A stretch of DNA of 44,712 bases from CAIYYO01 sp049299895 (GCA_049299895.1 JBAQYF010000005.1:1-44712), one strand, 5' to 3'. Counted from the first letter of the stretch, positions 23,884 to 34,300 are shown. Program-made: numbers and translations. Notes: generated by a model not told the origin, from the sequence alone.

Positions 23884-24288
23884 TTATTTTATCAACACCG
23901 CATCCTTAAGTCCCCTGAAATGCTCGTCTCCAGTAACTACTTTTGCATTGAGACTTCTTGCAGTCGCAAGAACGATCGAGTCCGCCATCCCCCAGTTCTT
24001 GATCTTTTCTTTCATCTCCAGATCGAGTTTTGCAGCGCTTATTGAAAGCGCGTAGTCCAGGTTCACGATCGTTGAAATGGATCGGACGTATTCCCTTTTT
24101 GCTTCGTAGTTCTTCAAAGTATCTGTTTTTTCCTTTAGACGTTTTAGCAGGTATTTCTCATATTCGAGGACGACGATTGTAGGCGTAATGTTTTCTTTGT
24201 TCTCTATGTACTCTTTTGCTTTCAGGCCTTCAGGTGTCCCTCTGATGTACTCTATCCAGGCGTATGTATCTATGACGTATCTTTCCAT
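23884..24288 (-). CDS. vapC: VapC-family PIN-domain toxin
   Basis: The 134-residue PIN-fold ribonuclease has the full acidic set: Asp7 in VIDTYAW, Glu42 in VVLEYEKY, Asp103 in 'MADSIVLATA' and Asp121 in VTGDEHF. VapC toxins cut tRNA or rRNA when their antitoxin is degraded. The gene follows the RHH antitoxin with a 1-base gap, so the pair is co-transcribed. The active site looks intact, so the module may be functional. The target RNA is unknown; both tRNA genes of the window are conceivable but there is no evidence for them. Confidence 0.9.
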   Translation of the reverse strand: MERYVIDTYAWIEYIRGTPEGLKAKEYIENKENITPTIVVLEYEKYLLKRLKEKTDTLKNYEAKREYVRSISTIVNLDYALSISAAKLDLEMKEKIKNWGMADSIVLATARSLNAKVVTGDEHFRGLKDAVLIK

Positions 24289-24289
24289 C

Positions 24290-24493
24290 TTAGTTGTATT
24301 CCCTTGCCGTAAATCTGTCTTCCTCAGTGAACGGCGGGAAGTTCGGGCTTACGCCAAACATCGACTTTGGGGTCTTCTTTTGTTTCTGGATCAGGGAGTT
24401 GATCAGTTCGTCGTAGCTCTTCATGCCAAATTTTTTTTTCATGTCCTTGAGTACCTGGACGGTTTGCTTATTGAGTTGGATGGATGTTTCCAT
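24290..24493 (-). CDS. vapB: VapB-family antitoxin (ribbon-helix-helix)
   Basis: The 67 residues begin with an RHH DNA-binding fold (METSIQLNKQTVQVLKDMKK and 'FGMKSYDELI'), followed by a basic, disordered tail 'KTPKSMFGVSPNFPPF' that would bind VapC. RHH antitoxins repress their own promoter. A perfect palindrome overlaps its start codon (see next entry). The pair is typical of mobile defence or stress modules. Confidence 0.88.
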   Translation of the reverse strand: METSIQLNKQTVQVLKDMKKKFGMKSYDELINSLIQKQKKTPKSMFGVSPNFPPFTEEDRFTAREYN

Positions 24494-24505
24494 AGCTATA
24501 GCTAT
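24492..24505. promoter_or_regulatory. Palindromic operator-like site at the vapBC start
   Basis: ATAGCTATAGCTAT is a perfect 14-base palindrome built from TAGCTA units, extending over the vapB start codon (24493-24491). No ribosome site precedes the ATG. RHH antitoxins often bind such short inverted repeats, so autorepression here is a reasonable inference. Confidence 0.55.
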
Positions 24506-24561
24506 AGATTTTGTGCATAAAAAAGAGATTAATCCAAGAAGGAGAGCCGTGATGAGAACGC

Positions 24562-25755
24562 CTACAAAAACTTTCCAAGCCTCGTCTGCGCGAATTCAAT
24601 ATATTTTTCCGGATTGAAGTTCTTGAACTTTGGCAGGAACTCTGCCGCGGTGTAGATGCAGAGCGTCAGTTTTTCCTGGTCTGCTTTTTCGAGGGTCTTT
24701 GCGAGCGTCGATACCTCATCTATCCGTTTCAGTCCTTCCTCTGTTTCGACCAGGGTTCGGAATTCCGGCATCCTTGTTTCCGGTATGTCGAGTATCACGT
24801 ATCCCTTTTTTACTCCGTGGTCTTTTGCTATCCGGTCTTCTATCTTTTCCTTGTTCTTGACGAGGTCGGGCCTGAATGCCTCTTCGACGAGCATTATCCT
24901 TTCCTGGAAGACTGTCTTGAATAGCTTGCGGGTGTCTATCCGTTTTACTATCTCCTGGGGGTATCCTCCTGAGTGCCTCAGCCGGTAGACAAGGTCGATG
25001 TCGTCCATCTTTAGGAAATCCTCGTACCTGAGTTTCTTTTTGAGGAGGGATGCGAGGGCGCTTTTGAACATCGACTCCGCCTTTCTTTTCGTATGATGGC
25101 GGTATACGGTCTCATACATGAGGTTCCTGGAGATGAGCAGGAATTCGACTGCTTCAAGGCTCCCTTTTTTTATGACGAGGTCGTCTCCGCGCAGTTTTGT
25201 TCCGTATATGATCCGTTCCAAGTCTATCGTCCCGTATGCTACGCCCGCGTAGTATGAGTCTCTTACGAGATAGTCCATCTTGTCCACGTCTATCTCGGAG
25301 CACAGGATCTTTGCGAGCCTTCCCTCGCCTCTGACCAGGTCCGATATCTCCCGGGGGTTTATCCCCTCGTCGCTTAGTATGTCCGCTACGTCCGTTTTCT
25401 GGATTATCTTCGAGGACATGTCTTCGTGGGTGTCGCCTTTTGTGGCTAGCGCCTCGTCGGACGTGTGCGAGAACGGGCCGTGGCCTATGTCGTGCAGAAG
25501 TGCCGCGACACGCAACTTTTCCTTGTCTTTTTCCGCGAGTTCCAGGTGGTCTGCCATCAGCCCTGCAAGGTGCATCACGCCGAGGGAGTGCTCGAAGCGC
25601 GTGGAGTTCATCGCAGGATAGACCAGGTAGCAGAGGCCGTTCTGTTTTATGTACCGTATCCTCTGCATGTGGACCGTGTCCATCAGCCGCCTTTCCAGCT
25701 TCGTAAGGTATATGGTCCCGTGTATCGGGTCACGGACGTTTTTAACGTATTCCAT
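24562..25755 (-). CDS. HD-superfamily phosphohydrolase (SAMHD1/dNTPase-like)
   Basis: The 397-residue protein has the metal site His56 (RFEHS), His88-Asp89 (LLHDIGHGPFSH) and an aspartate in 'SEIDVDKMDYLVRDS' (152-166). This layout, with the 'VRDPIHGTIYL' start, belongs to the COG1078 group related to dGTPases and SAMHD1. Members hydrolyse dNTPs or related nucleotides, and the exact substrate of archaeal ones is mostly untested. The last third is helical and charged. A TATA-like stretch follows the start on the minus-strand upstream side. Confidence 0.9.
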   Translation of the reverse strand: MEYVKNVRDPIHGTIYLTKLERRLMDTVHMQRIRYIKQNGLCYLVYPAMNSTRFEHSLGVMHLAGLMADHLELAEKDKEKLRVAALLHDIGHGPFSHTSDEALATKGDTHEDMSSKIIQKTDVADILSDEGINPREISDLVRGEGRLAKILCSEIDVDKMDYLVRDSYYAGVAYGTIDLERIIYGTKLRGDDLVIKKGSLEAVEFLLISRNLMYETVYRHHTKRKAESMFKSALASLLKKKLRYEDFLKMDDIDLVYRLRHSGGYPQEIVKRIDTRKLFKTVFQERIMLVEEAFRPDLVKNKEKIEDRIAKDHGVKKGYVILDIPETRMPEFRTLVETEEGLKRIDEVSTLAKTLEKADQEKLTLCIYTAAEFLPKFKNFNPEKYIEFAQTRLGKFL

Positions 25756-25806
25756 ATATTAGAATAATGGGCAGACGTAATATAATAACTAGAAAACTAT
25801 GCGCAT

Positions 25807-26106
25807 TCAGACGCTCTTTTGCGTTTCAGGCATCCTTAACCGCAGCTGCCATATTACCAGCCCGGCCAGGGTCAAAGCGCCGAGCGTTATGAGCGTTGTT
25901 CCGGGATTTACCGAGATCATAAAGTTCTTTTCGTTGGAGTATTGGACGAATGGGGTGGCCATGCCCAGGAACGTTGAAATGCATAGTCTCTCGGCAAAGT
26001 TCATGTCCTGTTTTCTGGGGAATGCCGCCAGGCTTAGAGCTATTCCCGGGATCAATAGGTAGAGGCATATTCCGACTGTGATGGTCACGATAGACGAAAA
26101 GTCCAT
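25807..26106 (-). CDS. Small membrane protein, DUF1616-like N-terminal segment
   Basis: The 99 residues have three hydrophobic segments (about 5-27, 42-58, 70-90). The motif 'IPGIALSLAAFPRKQDMNFA' followed by 'ERLCISTFLGMAT' matches the pattern at the start of DUF1616 membrane proteins (LPG...LFPRK...ERLxLSFGLS). Those proteins are several hundred residues long, so this is either a truncated relative or a small family of its own. It sits upstream of the HD gene and downstream of the GGR-family gene, all on the minus strand. Confidence 0.55.
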   Translation of the reverse strand: MDFSSIVTITVGICLYLLIPGIALSLAAFPRKQDMNFAERLCISTFLGMATPFVQYSNEKNFMISVNPGTTLITLGALTLAGLVIWQLRLRMPETQKSV

Positions 26107-26141
26107 GTAATAGGAATGGGATTATGCTTTTATATAACAGC

Positions 26142-27227
26142 TCATATCTGGTCCAGGAGGTACACGGGGGCCTGCAGTATGAATTTGGCCATGAAAGAGG
26201 GCCTTCCAACGAAGCCTTTCAGTATGCTGGATGCCTTATCCATGTCCCCTTTTTTTTCTATGAGGTCTTTGTTTTCCGCAAGAAGCCTTATCAGTTTATC
26301 CGTGTTCTTCTCTGACAGGTTGTTCAGGAAACGCCGGACCCGCAGGTGCAGGTATAATTCTTTTCCTACCTCTTTGCGCCAGATCTTCTCGTAGCCTACG
26401 GTCCCTGCGCTCTTTGCGGCAAGGCCTCCAAGTATCACCCCTCCCCCGGTCGTTGCCTTCACGTGCCCGGCTGCATCGCCAGCAAGGGAGACCCTGGGAT
26501 ACTCTGTCCTGAGACGCGGATTGTACATGGGTATTATCCCGTAGCTCCTTGCGCGGATATGGGAGTCTTTGACCCGTTTTGCCTTTTCCAGTTTTTTAAT
26601 AAATCCTGCCATCCGGGGAACGGGATTATCCAGAGAGCACAGACCCACCCGGGCGTAGTCGTCCACAGGGATTATCCATGAAAAGAATCCTGGGACGTCA
26701 AGAAACAACTCCACATAATCGGGGTCGCATCCTATCTTCATCTCATACTGGGCGCCGTACAGGAACTCGCATGGGGCGTTTATGTTCAGGTTTTTGTGGA
26801 GGTTGTAATTCGTCCCCGTCGCAAGTATGAGCCTCTCGGACCGGGACCTTATCTCTCCGATGTTTTTTTTGTCCGCGGATTCGTTCTTGAATACGACGCC
26901 CGAGTCCAACGCCTCGTCCAGAAGATAGTTATCGAAAGCCCGCCTGTCGGTCACGTATGCTTTGTTTATGCCCCCGTCGACAGTGAGAACGCTTCCGCGG
27001 GAGGAGTATATCTTTGCTCCGCGCACGCTGTTTTGTATGAATGCCTTCGCAGAACCGGAGGACGGATCGATTCCCAGGAGCTTTAGCCCGGAGCTGCTGA
27101 GCAGGCCTGCGCACTGCACCCTGCGCTCATCCCTTTTCTGGGGTTCGAACAGGACGGTATCGTGCTCCCTTGCACAGTATCTTGCGGCGATGCATCCCGA
27201 AGGACCCCCGCCGACGACCGATATCAT
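26142..27227 (-). CDS. Geranylgeranyl reductase family flavoprotein
   Basis: The 361-residue enzyme has the FAD-binding GGGPSG (6-11), Cys38 in 'QCAGLLSSSGLKLL' and the second FAD motif 'SLAGDAAGHVKATTGGGVIL'. The family saturates the isoprenoid chains of archaeal membrane lipids (digeranylgeranylglycerophospholipid reductase) or related prenyl groups. Whether this copy acts on lipids, quinones or polyprenols cannot be decided. The start codon lies 12 bases after the purA stop in the same direction. Confidence 0.85.
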   Translation of the reverse strand: MISVVGGGPSGCIAARYCAREHDTVLFEPQKRDERRVQCAGLLSSSGLKLLGIDPSSGSAKAFIQNSVRGAKIYSSRGSVLTVDGGINKAYVTDRRAFDNYLLDEALDSGVVFKNESADKKNIGEIRSRSERLILATGTNYNLHKNLNINAPCEFLYGAQYEMKIGCDPDYVELFLDVPGFFSWIIPVDDYARVGLCSLDNPVPRMAGFIKKLEKAKRVKDSHIRARSYGIIPMYNPRLRTEYPRVSLAGDAAGHVKATTGGGVILGGLAAKSAGTVGYEKIWRKEVGKELYLHLRVRRFLNNLSEKNTDKLIRLLAENKDLIEKKGDMDKASSILKGFVGRPSFMAKFILQAPVYLLDQI

Positions 27228-27239
27228 CTTACAGTTTGA

Positions 27240-28334
27240 TTATTTGCGCAGGTCCACCATGTCTTCTGCTTTCGGGCCGGTGGATATCATCGATACCTTC
27301 ACGCCTACTGCTTTTTCTATCCGGGTTATGTGTTCTTTTGCTCTCGCAGACAGCTTGTCGTACGAGGTTACGTCCTTGCATTCCGGGAACATCTTGTCCA
27401 GGCAGGTTATGCATAGCTGCGTTGCTCCGTTGATCATAGCAGAATACTTGGCCAGCTCGTAGTCGAAGTCGCCTACTCTGCGTGCTCTTCCTGTGACGGT
27501 CCCCTTTTCGCCGAGGTGCTTTGCAAGTATCTCATTGACTGTCCCAGTATGGCCTTTTGCGCGGGCCTCTTTCAATACTTCCTGCCAGATAGGGTAGTCC
27601 TTTATGTTCTGCTCGTCTACGAAGTGCGCCATGGGCCCCGCGCCCACCCTTGTTGTATACGCTTTGTAGACGACTATCACGTCTTTTATCCTGGTCGGGC
27701 CGACTCCTATGTCGCATGCTGCCATGGACGCGGAGGTGTCCTTGGAGGTGACGAACGGATACGTCCCGTAGAAAAGGGAGAGGCCGAATCCCTGGCTTGC
27801 CTCGATTATGACCTTCTTTCCGGCGGAGATCGCCGTATTCACTTCAAGAGGTACGTCGGCAGTGTAAGCGCTTAGTTCGGGTATGTCCTGCGCGAGTTTT
27901 ATGGTCCTTCCCGCGCGTTCCTGGTTCGCGGGTCCGCATCCGCTCCCGGTGGTTCCGACTTTTTCTTTCAGGTACTTGTTCCCGGAGTCCAGGTCCCTGT
28001 GCTTCTGCTCGATTATGGCGCAGCGCCTGTCAAGGAATATCCGCCCCTTGGTTTCAGTGACCTTCACTTCGTCAAGGAAGCACTTTGGGTCCACCAGCAC
28101 TCCTGCGCCGATGAACAGTTTTGCGCTTTCGTTCACGAAGCCGCACGGCACCATCCGCAGGCCGTACTCCTTCCCGTTCTTATAGATGGTGTGCCCAGCG
28201 TTCGGTCCGACGCCGGCTCTGGCAACGATGACCGGCTTATCTTTCTGGGCCAGATATGAAATGACTTTTCCTTTTCCTTCATCACCGAAATGTCCTCCGA
28301 CTACGATAGTTGCATTATTTCCGTCCATGATCAT
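27240..28334 (-). CDS. purA: Adenylosuccinate synthetase
   Basis: Joins IMP and aspartate using GTP, the first step from IMP to AMP. The GTP loop GGHFGDEGKGK (13-23), with catalytic Asp17, the 'RAGVGPNAGHTI' block with the catalytic histidine, and 'VGTTGSGCGPANQERAGR' are visible. The 364 residues are close to the compact archaeal form, which is shorter than the bacterial 430. ATG codon 3 (28328) is an alternative start. The first 20 bases overlap the end of the cupin gene. Confidence 0.95.
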   Translation of the reverse strand: MIMDGNNATIVVGGHFGDEGKGKVISYLAQKDKPVIVARAGVGPNAGHTIYKNGKEYGLRMVPCGFVNESAKLFIGAGVLVDPKCFLDEVKVTETKGRIFLDRRCAIIEQKHRDLDSGNKYLKEKVGTTGSGCGPANQERAGRTIKLAQDIPELSAYTADVPLEVNTAISAGKKVIIEASQGFGLSLFYGTYPFVTSKDTSASMAACDIGVGPTRIKDVIVVYKAYTTRVGAGPMAHFVDEQNIKDYPIWQEVLKEARAKGHTGTVNEILAKHLGEKGTVTGRARRVGDFDYELAKYSAMINGATQLCITCLDKMFPECKDVTSYDKLSARAKEHITRIEKAVGVKVSMISTGPKAEDMVDLRK

Positions 28335-28656
28335 CCTCCAGCCGGACGACGTCGTCCAGTTCTGGCGTGCTTACTTCGATTAGAATGAGGTCTTTTACGG
28401 CGCAGAGACGGTGCCTGTCCCCGGGGGTCATCGTTACGGATTCCCCCTCTTTCAGTATCCTCTCGCCGTCCGGATAAGTTATCTGGAGTACGCCCTTCAG
28501 GACGTACATGCTCTCCTTCTTTTTATTGTGATATTGTAGACTGGTACGGCATCCTTTCTTTATTTCCAGTATCTTTCCTGCGTATTCCTTTTCCACGCAG
28601 AGCCATATCTCCCGGCCCCATGGCTTCCCGACGATCTTAACAGGCTTGCATTCCAT
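28315..28656 (-). CDS. Cupin, mannose-6-phosphate isomerase type II-like
   Basis: The 113 residues form one cupin barrel: 'KPWGREIWLCVEKEYAGKIL', then the metal motif region 'QYHNKKKESMYVLKGVLQI' with His43 and Glu48, and 'VTMTPGDRHRLCAVKD' with a further His. The start resembles the C-terminal domain of mannose-1-phosphate guanylyltransferase/mannose-6-phosphate isomerase. Such stand-alone cupins are common in archaea beside nucleotide-sugar genes, but no partner transferase is present here. Its end overlaps purA. Confidence 0.8.
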   Translation of the reverse strand: MECKPVKIVGKPWGREIWLCVEKEYAGKILEIKKGCRTSLQYHNKKKESMYVLKGVLQITYPDGERILKEGESVTMTPGDRHRLCAVKDLILIEVSTPELDDVVRLEDDHGRK

Positions 28657-28706
28657 CTCGCTTATCCGTCTAACTTATTAGTATAGGTTTAAATAAACCA
28701 TGCAGA

Positions 28707-29396
28707 TCATACAGGTTCAAGAGCAGACTCAGAGGGGATGTCCACCCGGAGAGTATCCATGCCTCTTTCGGTTATGCGATACTCCATGCGCAGGTTCTCA
28801 GGCAAAAACTTGTGCTTTTTCAGTATCGCAGTCCTCATGCTGTCCCGCTTATCCAGTTCGAGGCTTATCTTCGCCCAGTACCTGATAACGTCCCCCCCTA
28901 TCGGAACGGTTCTCCCGGTCTCTATGTCGGTGTATACCTGATTGGTAATAAGAACCGGGAGATCGTATTTGAGAGCTATGCGAAGCAATTTAGCCATCTG
29001 CCGGCCCAGTTCCTTGATGTCTTTTTCTTCCTCCAGGCGGTAGAGGACGGCTATGGAATCAACGATGACCAGTTTAGCAGAAGAACTCGGGACTATCTCA
29101 TTCAGACGGTTGATGGCAACCTTTTGCTCGTCGAACTCTGTGGGCTCGATCAGTATCACGTTACGCAGAGCGTCCTCCGCCTCGCGGGGGCCGGCTATCT
29201 GTTTCAGGCGCTCCACGGAAAAACCCCCTTCGGCGTCTATGTACACGACCTTTCCTCCGGCCTTCGCAGCGCTCACTGTTGCCATCAGGGCTATGTTGGT
29301 CTTGCCGGAACCGGGGGCACCGTAGAGGTGGGTGATCGTCCGGGGCTGCAGGCCGCCGCCGAGCAGGGTATCAAGGTCTTTTTGGACTTTTATCAT
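28707..29396 (-). CDS. radB: DNA repair and recombination protein RadB
   Basis: RecA/RadA paralogue that supports homologous recombination in Euryarchaeota and relatives. The 229 residues carry Walker A GAPGSGKT (26-33), 'VVYIDAEGGFSVERLKQIAG' and Walker B-like 'AKLVIVDSIAVLYRLE'. The DNA-binding N-terminal HhH domain of RadA is absent, which separates RadB from RadA. It is the last housekeeping gene before the surface-protein island; Mre11 occurs at 39445. Confidence 0.93.
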   Translation of the reverse strand: MIKVQKDLDTLLGGGLQPRTITHLYGAPGSGKTNIALMATVSAAKAGGKVVYIDAEGGFSVERLKQIAGPREAEDALRNVILIEPTEFDEQKVAINRLNEIVPSSSAKLVIVDSIAVLYRLEEEKDIKELGRQMAKLLRIALKYDLPVLITNQVYTDIETGRTVPIGGDVIRYWAKISLELDKRDSMRTAILKKHKFLPENLRMEYRITERGMDTLRVDIPSESALEPV

Positions 29397-29434
29397 GTCG
29401 ATATTAATTTAGACTTAGGAGGCATAAATGGGAG

Positions 29435-31336
29435 TTATAACACAGTATAGTTGCTGACGATGCCTCCGCAGCAGACCCTGTCGTATTTGCCGTTCTCGTC
29501 TGCGTCCAATGCCTGCAGCGTACCGGACGTAGCATTGATATAAGCCCAGCCGGTGCAGGAACCGCAGTCCAGGCCGAGGCTGCAAAAAGAGGCCATAGTA
29601 GTGGTTGTAGTGGTCGGGGTGGTTGTAGTGGTTACTACAGACACATTATAAGTGGTACTCCAATTCATTAGACCATTCTGCCCTGTGCAATTCACAGACC
29701 AATTATAGACGCCATTCGTGAGGTTAGCATATAGTGTCTGGTTTGTGTCTTTTGTGATGCTTGTAGAACTGTTTACCACATTGGTATTAACTGTGAGGTT
29801 GCAGTAGCTTATCCCAGAATACGTCTGGGAAACATTGTATGTGAAATTCACCCCGGAAGATGCAGTCCATGCCGAGTTATTCGCAGGAGCAAGCAAGGAA
29901 ACCACCGGTGTAGTGGTATCCAATAAATACCTGATTATAACAATTCCTGAGCCTCCAACGCCTCCATTAACACAGCCACTACCTGCACCTCCTCCGCCAC
30001 CGGTGTTCGCGGAACCAGCAGTACCAACATGATTCCATCCTCCACCCCCAGCCCCTCCGCCACCTAAACCTCCGGTTCCACCTACGCAACTACCCTGGCA
30101 TCCTCCTCCTCCGCCACCAGCATAGTATACACTCGAACCACTTATGGAGTAATTAAGTCCAGTTCCACCATTTCCCGCATTAAGATTAACACCATTGTTT
30201 CCAACGGCCCCTGCACCTCCTCCGCCACCCCCAGGACCTTGATTGGGAATATCACTTCCATTACCTCCATTATTTCCTTGGATTATAGTTCCATTTCCAC
30301 CTGGTTGTGAACCAGATGAACCTCCTCCACCCCCAGAACCTCCGTTTGAACCTATACCATTATTTATTCCTCCAGCACCACCACCTATTGCAATAAGTGT
30401 TTGGTTAAATGAAGAATTTCCTCCATTTCCTGGCGCCGTATCCATTCCTTGAGTACCTCCAATGCCAACTATAACACTATATGAACCATTTAAAACCCAA
30501 AGAGAAGGATTATAAATCAATCCACCAGCCCCTCCACCACCTGCATTACATTTAGCTCCCCCTCCCCCTCCTGCAACGATCAAGATTTCGATCGTTCCTC
30601 CGATCGGAACAATAAAAGTCCCATTACTTGTAAAGGTATGAATAATATACGTTCCCGTGACATTGGTATACGTCGTTATTGTTCCGCCTGAAGCATTCAA
30701 AGGAAGAATAGCTACGTCAGTGCTTTCATCGCTTGCATATTCCGAGTCGGTTAAGGCTATGTATGAGATATGTGCTTGGCCTACTTTGTCTGATGTTCTG
30801 AAACAGAACCGGATCGTCTCTTCTTCTTTTGTTTTTTCTGAGGATTCCGCCGTGGACAAGACATCCCTTGTTTTTTCTTCGAGTTCGGAAGCAATACCGG
30901 ACAAATCAACGGCTTTGGCATCACTATCAAAGGGCAGCCAGTCTGTTCTGTATTTTGTTTCATTAACATAAGTAACGTCAAAGCACGAAAGATCATCGCT
31001 TCCATTCTCGGTTTTATTCTCGCACTTTTTTGGAGTTAATACCTCCTGCTGTTCGTCATAGGGTGTGATAACCTTCCGCTCAATTCCCAGAAAAGTCAGT
31101 TCTCCGCTCCAAACAGCAGACAAAGACACGCCAGAGGCTACAGAACGCTCCACGCAGTTTTCGGTATTAGTAAACCATAAAACATTTTCGTGACGTGCAT
31201 CAAGGATAAGGCCAGAAGACCTAGACAGGCCAGCATAACCGGACACTGCAAGCAATCCAAGAACAACAAACATGCCAAGCGCGGCATGTTTACAGGTATA
31301 TTCTTTTCCAAGACCAAATGAATCCTTCTTTTTCAT
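29435..31336 (-). CDS. Secreted glycine-rich surface protein
   Basis: The 633 residues begin with a basic stretch and a hydrophobic segment (about 17-38, signal or anchor). A region with paired cysteines (about 55-205) follows, then a Gly/Asn-rich domain (about 240-470) opening with 'FTSNGTFIVPIGGTIEILIV', the pattern of Gly-rich beta-helical repeats found in many metagenomic surface proteins. An Ig-like module (about 475-565) leads to a Thr/Pro linker ('TTTTPTTTTTT') and a short Cys-rich tail. N-glycosylation sequons are frequent. The function, probably adhesion or surface coating, is inferred. It follows the 1075-residue gene with a 12-base gap. Confidence 0.72.
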   Translation of the reverse strand: MKKKDSFGLGKEYTCKHAALGMFVVLGLLAVSGYAGLSRSSGLILDARHENVLWFTNTENCVERSVASGVSLSAVWSGELTFLGIERKVITPYDEQQEVLTPKKCENKTENGSDDLSCFDVTYVNETKYRTDWLPFDSDAKAVDLSGIASELEEKTRDVLSTAESSEKTKEEETIRFCFRTSDKVGQAHISYIALTDSEYASDESTDVAILPLNASGGTITTYTNVTGTYIIHTFTSNGTFIVPIGGTIEILIVAGGGGGAKCNAGGGGAGGLIYNPSLWVLNGSYSVIVGIGGTQGMDTAPGNGGNSSFNQTLIAIGGGAGGINNGIGSNGGSGGGGGSSGSQPGGNGTIIQGNNGGNGSDIPNQGPGGGGGGAGAVGNNGVNLNAGNGGTGLNYSISGSSVYYAGGGGGGCQGSCVGGTGGLGGGGAGGGGWNHVGTAGSANTGGGGGAGSGCVNGGVGGSGIVIIRYLLDTTTPVVSLLAPANNSAWTASSGVNFTYNVSQTYSGISYCNLTVNTNVVNSSTSITKDTNQTLYANLTNGVYNWSVNCTGQNGLMNWSTTYNVSVVTTTTTPTTTTTTMASFCSLGLDCGSCTGWAYINATSGTLQALDADENGKYDRVCCGGIVSNYTVL

Positions 31337-31348
31337 TTTTTATAAACC

Positions 31349-34300
31349 TCAACTACAATCAACATCAGATGTTGAACATGAAACGCCCTCAAATTTTGAG
31401 GGGCAAACGCCATCATTTACACCGCAACAGTAATTAGCGCCGCATATGCCCAAGCCACCATATGAACAAGAACAATCAGGATCTTGGATACTGCAAGAGA
31501 CGCCGTCAAAATCCGTTGGACAAACGCCATCAGCTACACCACAACAGAAGCTGCCGCCGCAAAAGCTTAAACCGCCATGCGAGCATCCACAATCAGGGTC
31601 GGAAACCCCGCACGACACCCCGTCAAAATCTGTGGGGCAAACATTATCCGCAACACCGCAGCAGAATTCCGCCCCGCAGATGCCGATGCCGCCCGAGGAA
31701 CAAACAGGCTCCACTGAAAAGTTATGATCCGCGCTTGCATCGTTCACGTTACCGGCAGCATCCTTGCATTTATAATACAGGTAATATGTCTGCCCGCCCG
31801 TTACGTTCAGTGCAAAACCGTGAACCAATCCTCCGGTCTCTGTGAAATTGACCCCGTCTGTCTCGTAATAAAACTCGGGGTCAGACAGGTTATACCTACA
31901 GGAGGAGTTCTCATCGGTTGTAATATTCACCCGGACGCCAGTAGTATTCTTCGGAAACTGATACTGACCGGCAGGACTGTTTACAGTGATATTAGGAGCA
32001 TGAGCATCCACTGCAAAAGACGAATTAAACGCATCAGAACAGGCACCGAAGCTGTCGCAGACAAACGCATAATAACCGTTCACGCCCTCGTCAACAGGAT
32101 AAACAGGATAATCGCACTGCAGAGGCTTATCATAGGAGAGAGTAGCATTACACCAGGCTCCATTCATGCAGCCAGACTCATTCAATTGACCGGATTTGCA
32201 GACAAAAAGCCGCGACATATCATCCCCCGAATCATTCCAGTCAACGGAAAACAACAGATCAGAATAACCGTTAGAAAGCTCGGGAGTATGATTCACAGAC
32301 AGGATAACCGGATAGTCATTCAGTTCCGCCGCCAGGAACCCATAATCTGAAGAATTAACAGGGAAAGACGCATTAAAAGAAATTATGCCTTCACTGACAA
32401 GCGCAGGACTGCTACCGTCAATTCCATAGACATTCAAAGCCCTGACCGAACCGATGCTGCTGCTCGAATATGAGACCACCGTGCTCACGTTATTCCCTCC
32501 AGTATTACTCACATTGATCGAAACGGCTATTGTGTTACCCTTGCAATAAGCAGCATACGAATAATTCAAGCCTGCTGAATAGCTGAAGGAAAGATTACCC
32601 TGCCCGGAACACAAGTCTCCAAGAGACTCCACATGAAGAGGCCTGGAAACAATCTCTCCTTCCGGACTGACCTCGGAAGAAACCTTCAATGAGACGTAAT
32701 AATCGCCTGCAGCAGGCCAATATACCCCAGGATATGAATACGCGCTCTCATTAGAATAAATATTCAACCTCTGATCCTTCAACACAGCCCTCGAACCATT
32801 CAGAGAAGTCAGATATACCTCAAGCTTGGAATCCAAAGAAGTATTCCAACCGTTGATGATATCCACATAAGCATCAAGGCCCATAGACTCGAAAAGGAAC
32901 TGCTGAGAATCAAGGGATATCTTCAATGAATCGGTACGGACCACAAAACTCGTATTGGTCAAAGACCCGTTACCCTGGGAAAACCCAAGGTTAAAAACAT
33001 GCAGGCTCTCATTGAGGGGCATGATAAAGGAAATATTATAAAAAGAAGAATTGCCACTATCGACGGAGATATTGCTCTCAGAAAGCCTGACACCTTCGGA
33101 CTCAAGGAACAACAAACCGGAAGAGGAGACGTTGATCAGATTATCGACACGAACCTCTACAGTTACGTTCTCGCCGGAAACGGCCTCCGAAGGAGAACTG
33201 ACAACATCCAGGAAAACAGGAGAAAAGGCTTCGTAGACGATACCATAACGGACGGTACGATAGATACGGAAGGAACCATTCTCGCAGTTGAGGACTTCGA
33301 CGGGATGAATGTTTATAAAAACGAGCTGAGAGTCGGGAGTAAAAGAATGGGAAAAATCAATGCTCGCATTCTGGTAATGGACCCAGCAACTCTCGTTGAA
33401 AACTGATCTATTGACAAACTCATCCTCCCACATCGGAAGATCGCTTACGTTCACGTCGATAGGATCCTCAAGACCCAGAAGAGTGATATTTTTGATAACA
33501 GTCTTAAGAGGGTATTCTTTCGTTACAATTATTGCAGGTAAGACAAGTTGACCAAATGTGTAATCTGTCCAAGTGTTATTAGTTGTCAGCAGGGAGAAGT
33601 TTCCAATAGACGTCACATTCGGTTCTCCTACGTCAAAAGCCATCTCCTGAATAAAAGAATGACCGGAACTAATTACCCCAATACCAGTATATTGGAAATA
33701 CTGCTTGCAATAATCCCAAGTGGTTGGATCATAGTCAGCCGATGGAGCGGATACTTTCAGATAAGGCAGACCATAAAGTTCATAAGACATAATGGATAAG
33801 CCCAATGCACGGTTACTCTGCCAATGGAAACTATTCCGCGCAGTCGCATAGATCATTCCAATACTCGCTTTCTCATCGTGAGAGGTATCTGCGTAAGTCG
33901 AATAAAAGGCATAAGCGCAGACAAAAGATTTCATGAATTCACTGTTAGGGACCGCCGTAGGTGCGATCAATGTCGAATCCTTTCCAAGACTGCTAACAAA
34001 GGACCTTGAATCATACTGCTTCGGAACATACATGCCGGCATAATCGCTATCAAAGAAAAATAAAGGTTGAACACGCGAAAAATCTTCTTCCCAGCCAAGG
34101 GTCGAGGGGGTCCTACATGAGTAATCCAGATTAGAACTAAAACAGGACATTCCAAGAAGGTTCTCAGGGTGATCATAAACCTTGTATAAATGCATTGGAT
34201 CAACCACTAACAGCTCATTTTTCTCCCATTCCGAACCTGCCTGGGGCCATGAGGAAAGAAACAGCCTGCTATCCACATTATCATTGCCAAACTTATCCTT

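Noticed and set aside
29835..30971. Plus-strand proline-rich frames opposite the Gly-rich gene
   Set aside because: They are the complement of glycine codons (GGN/NCC) in the minus-strand gene.
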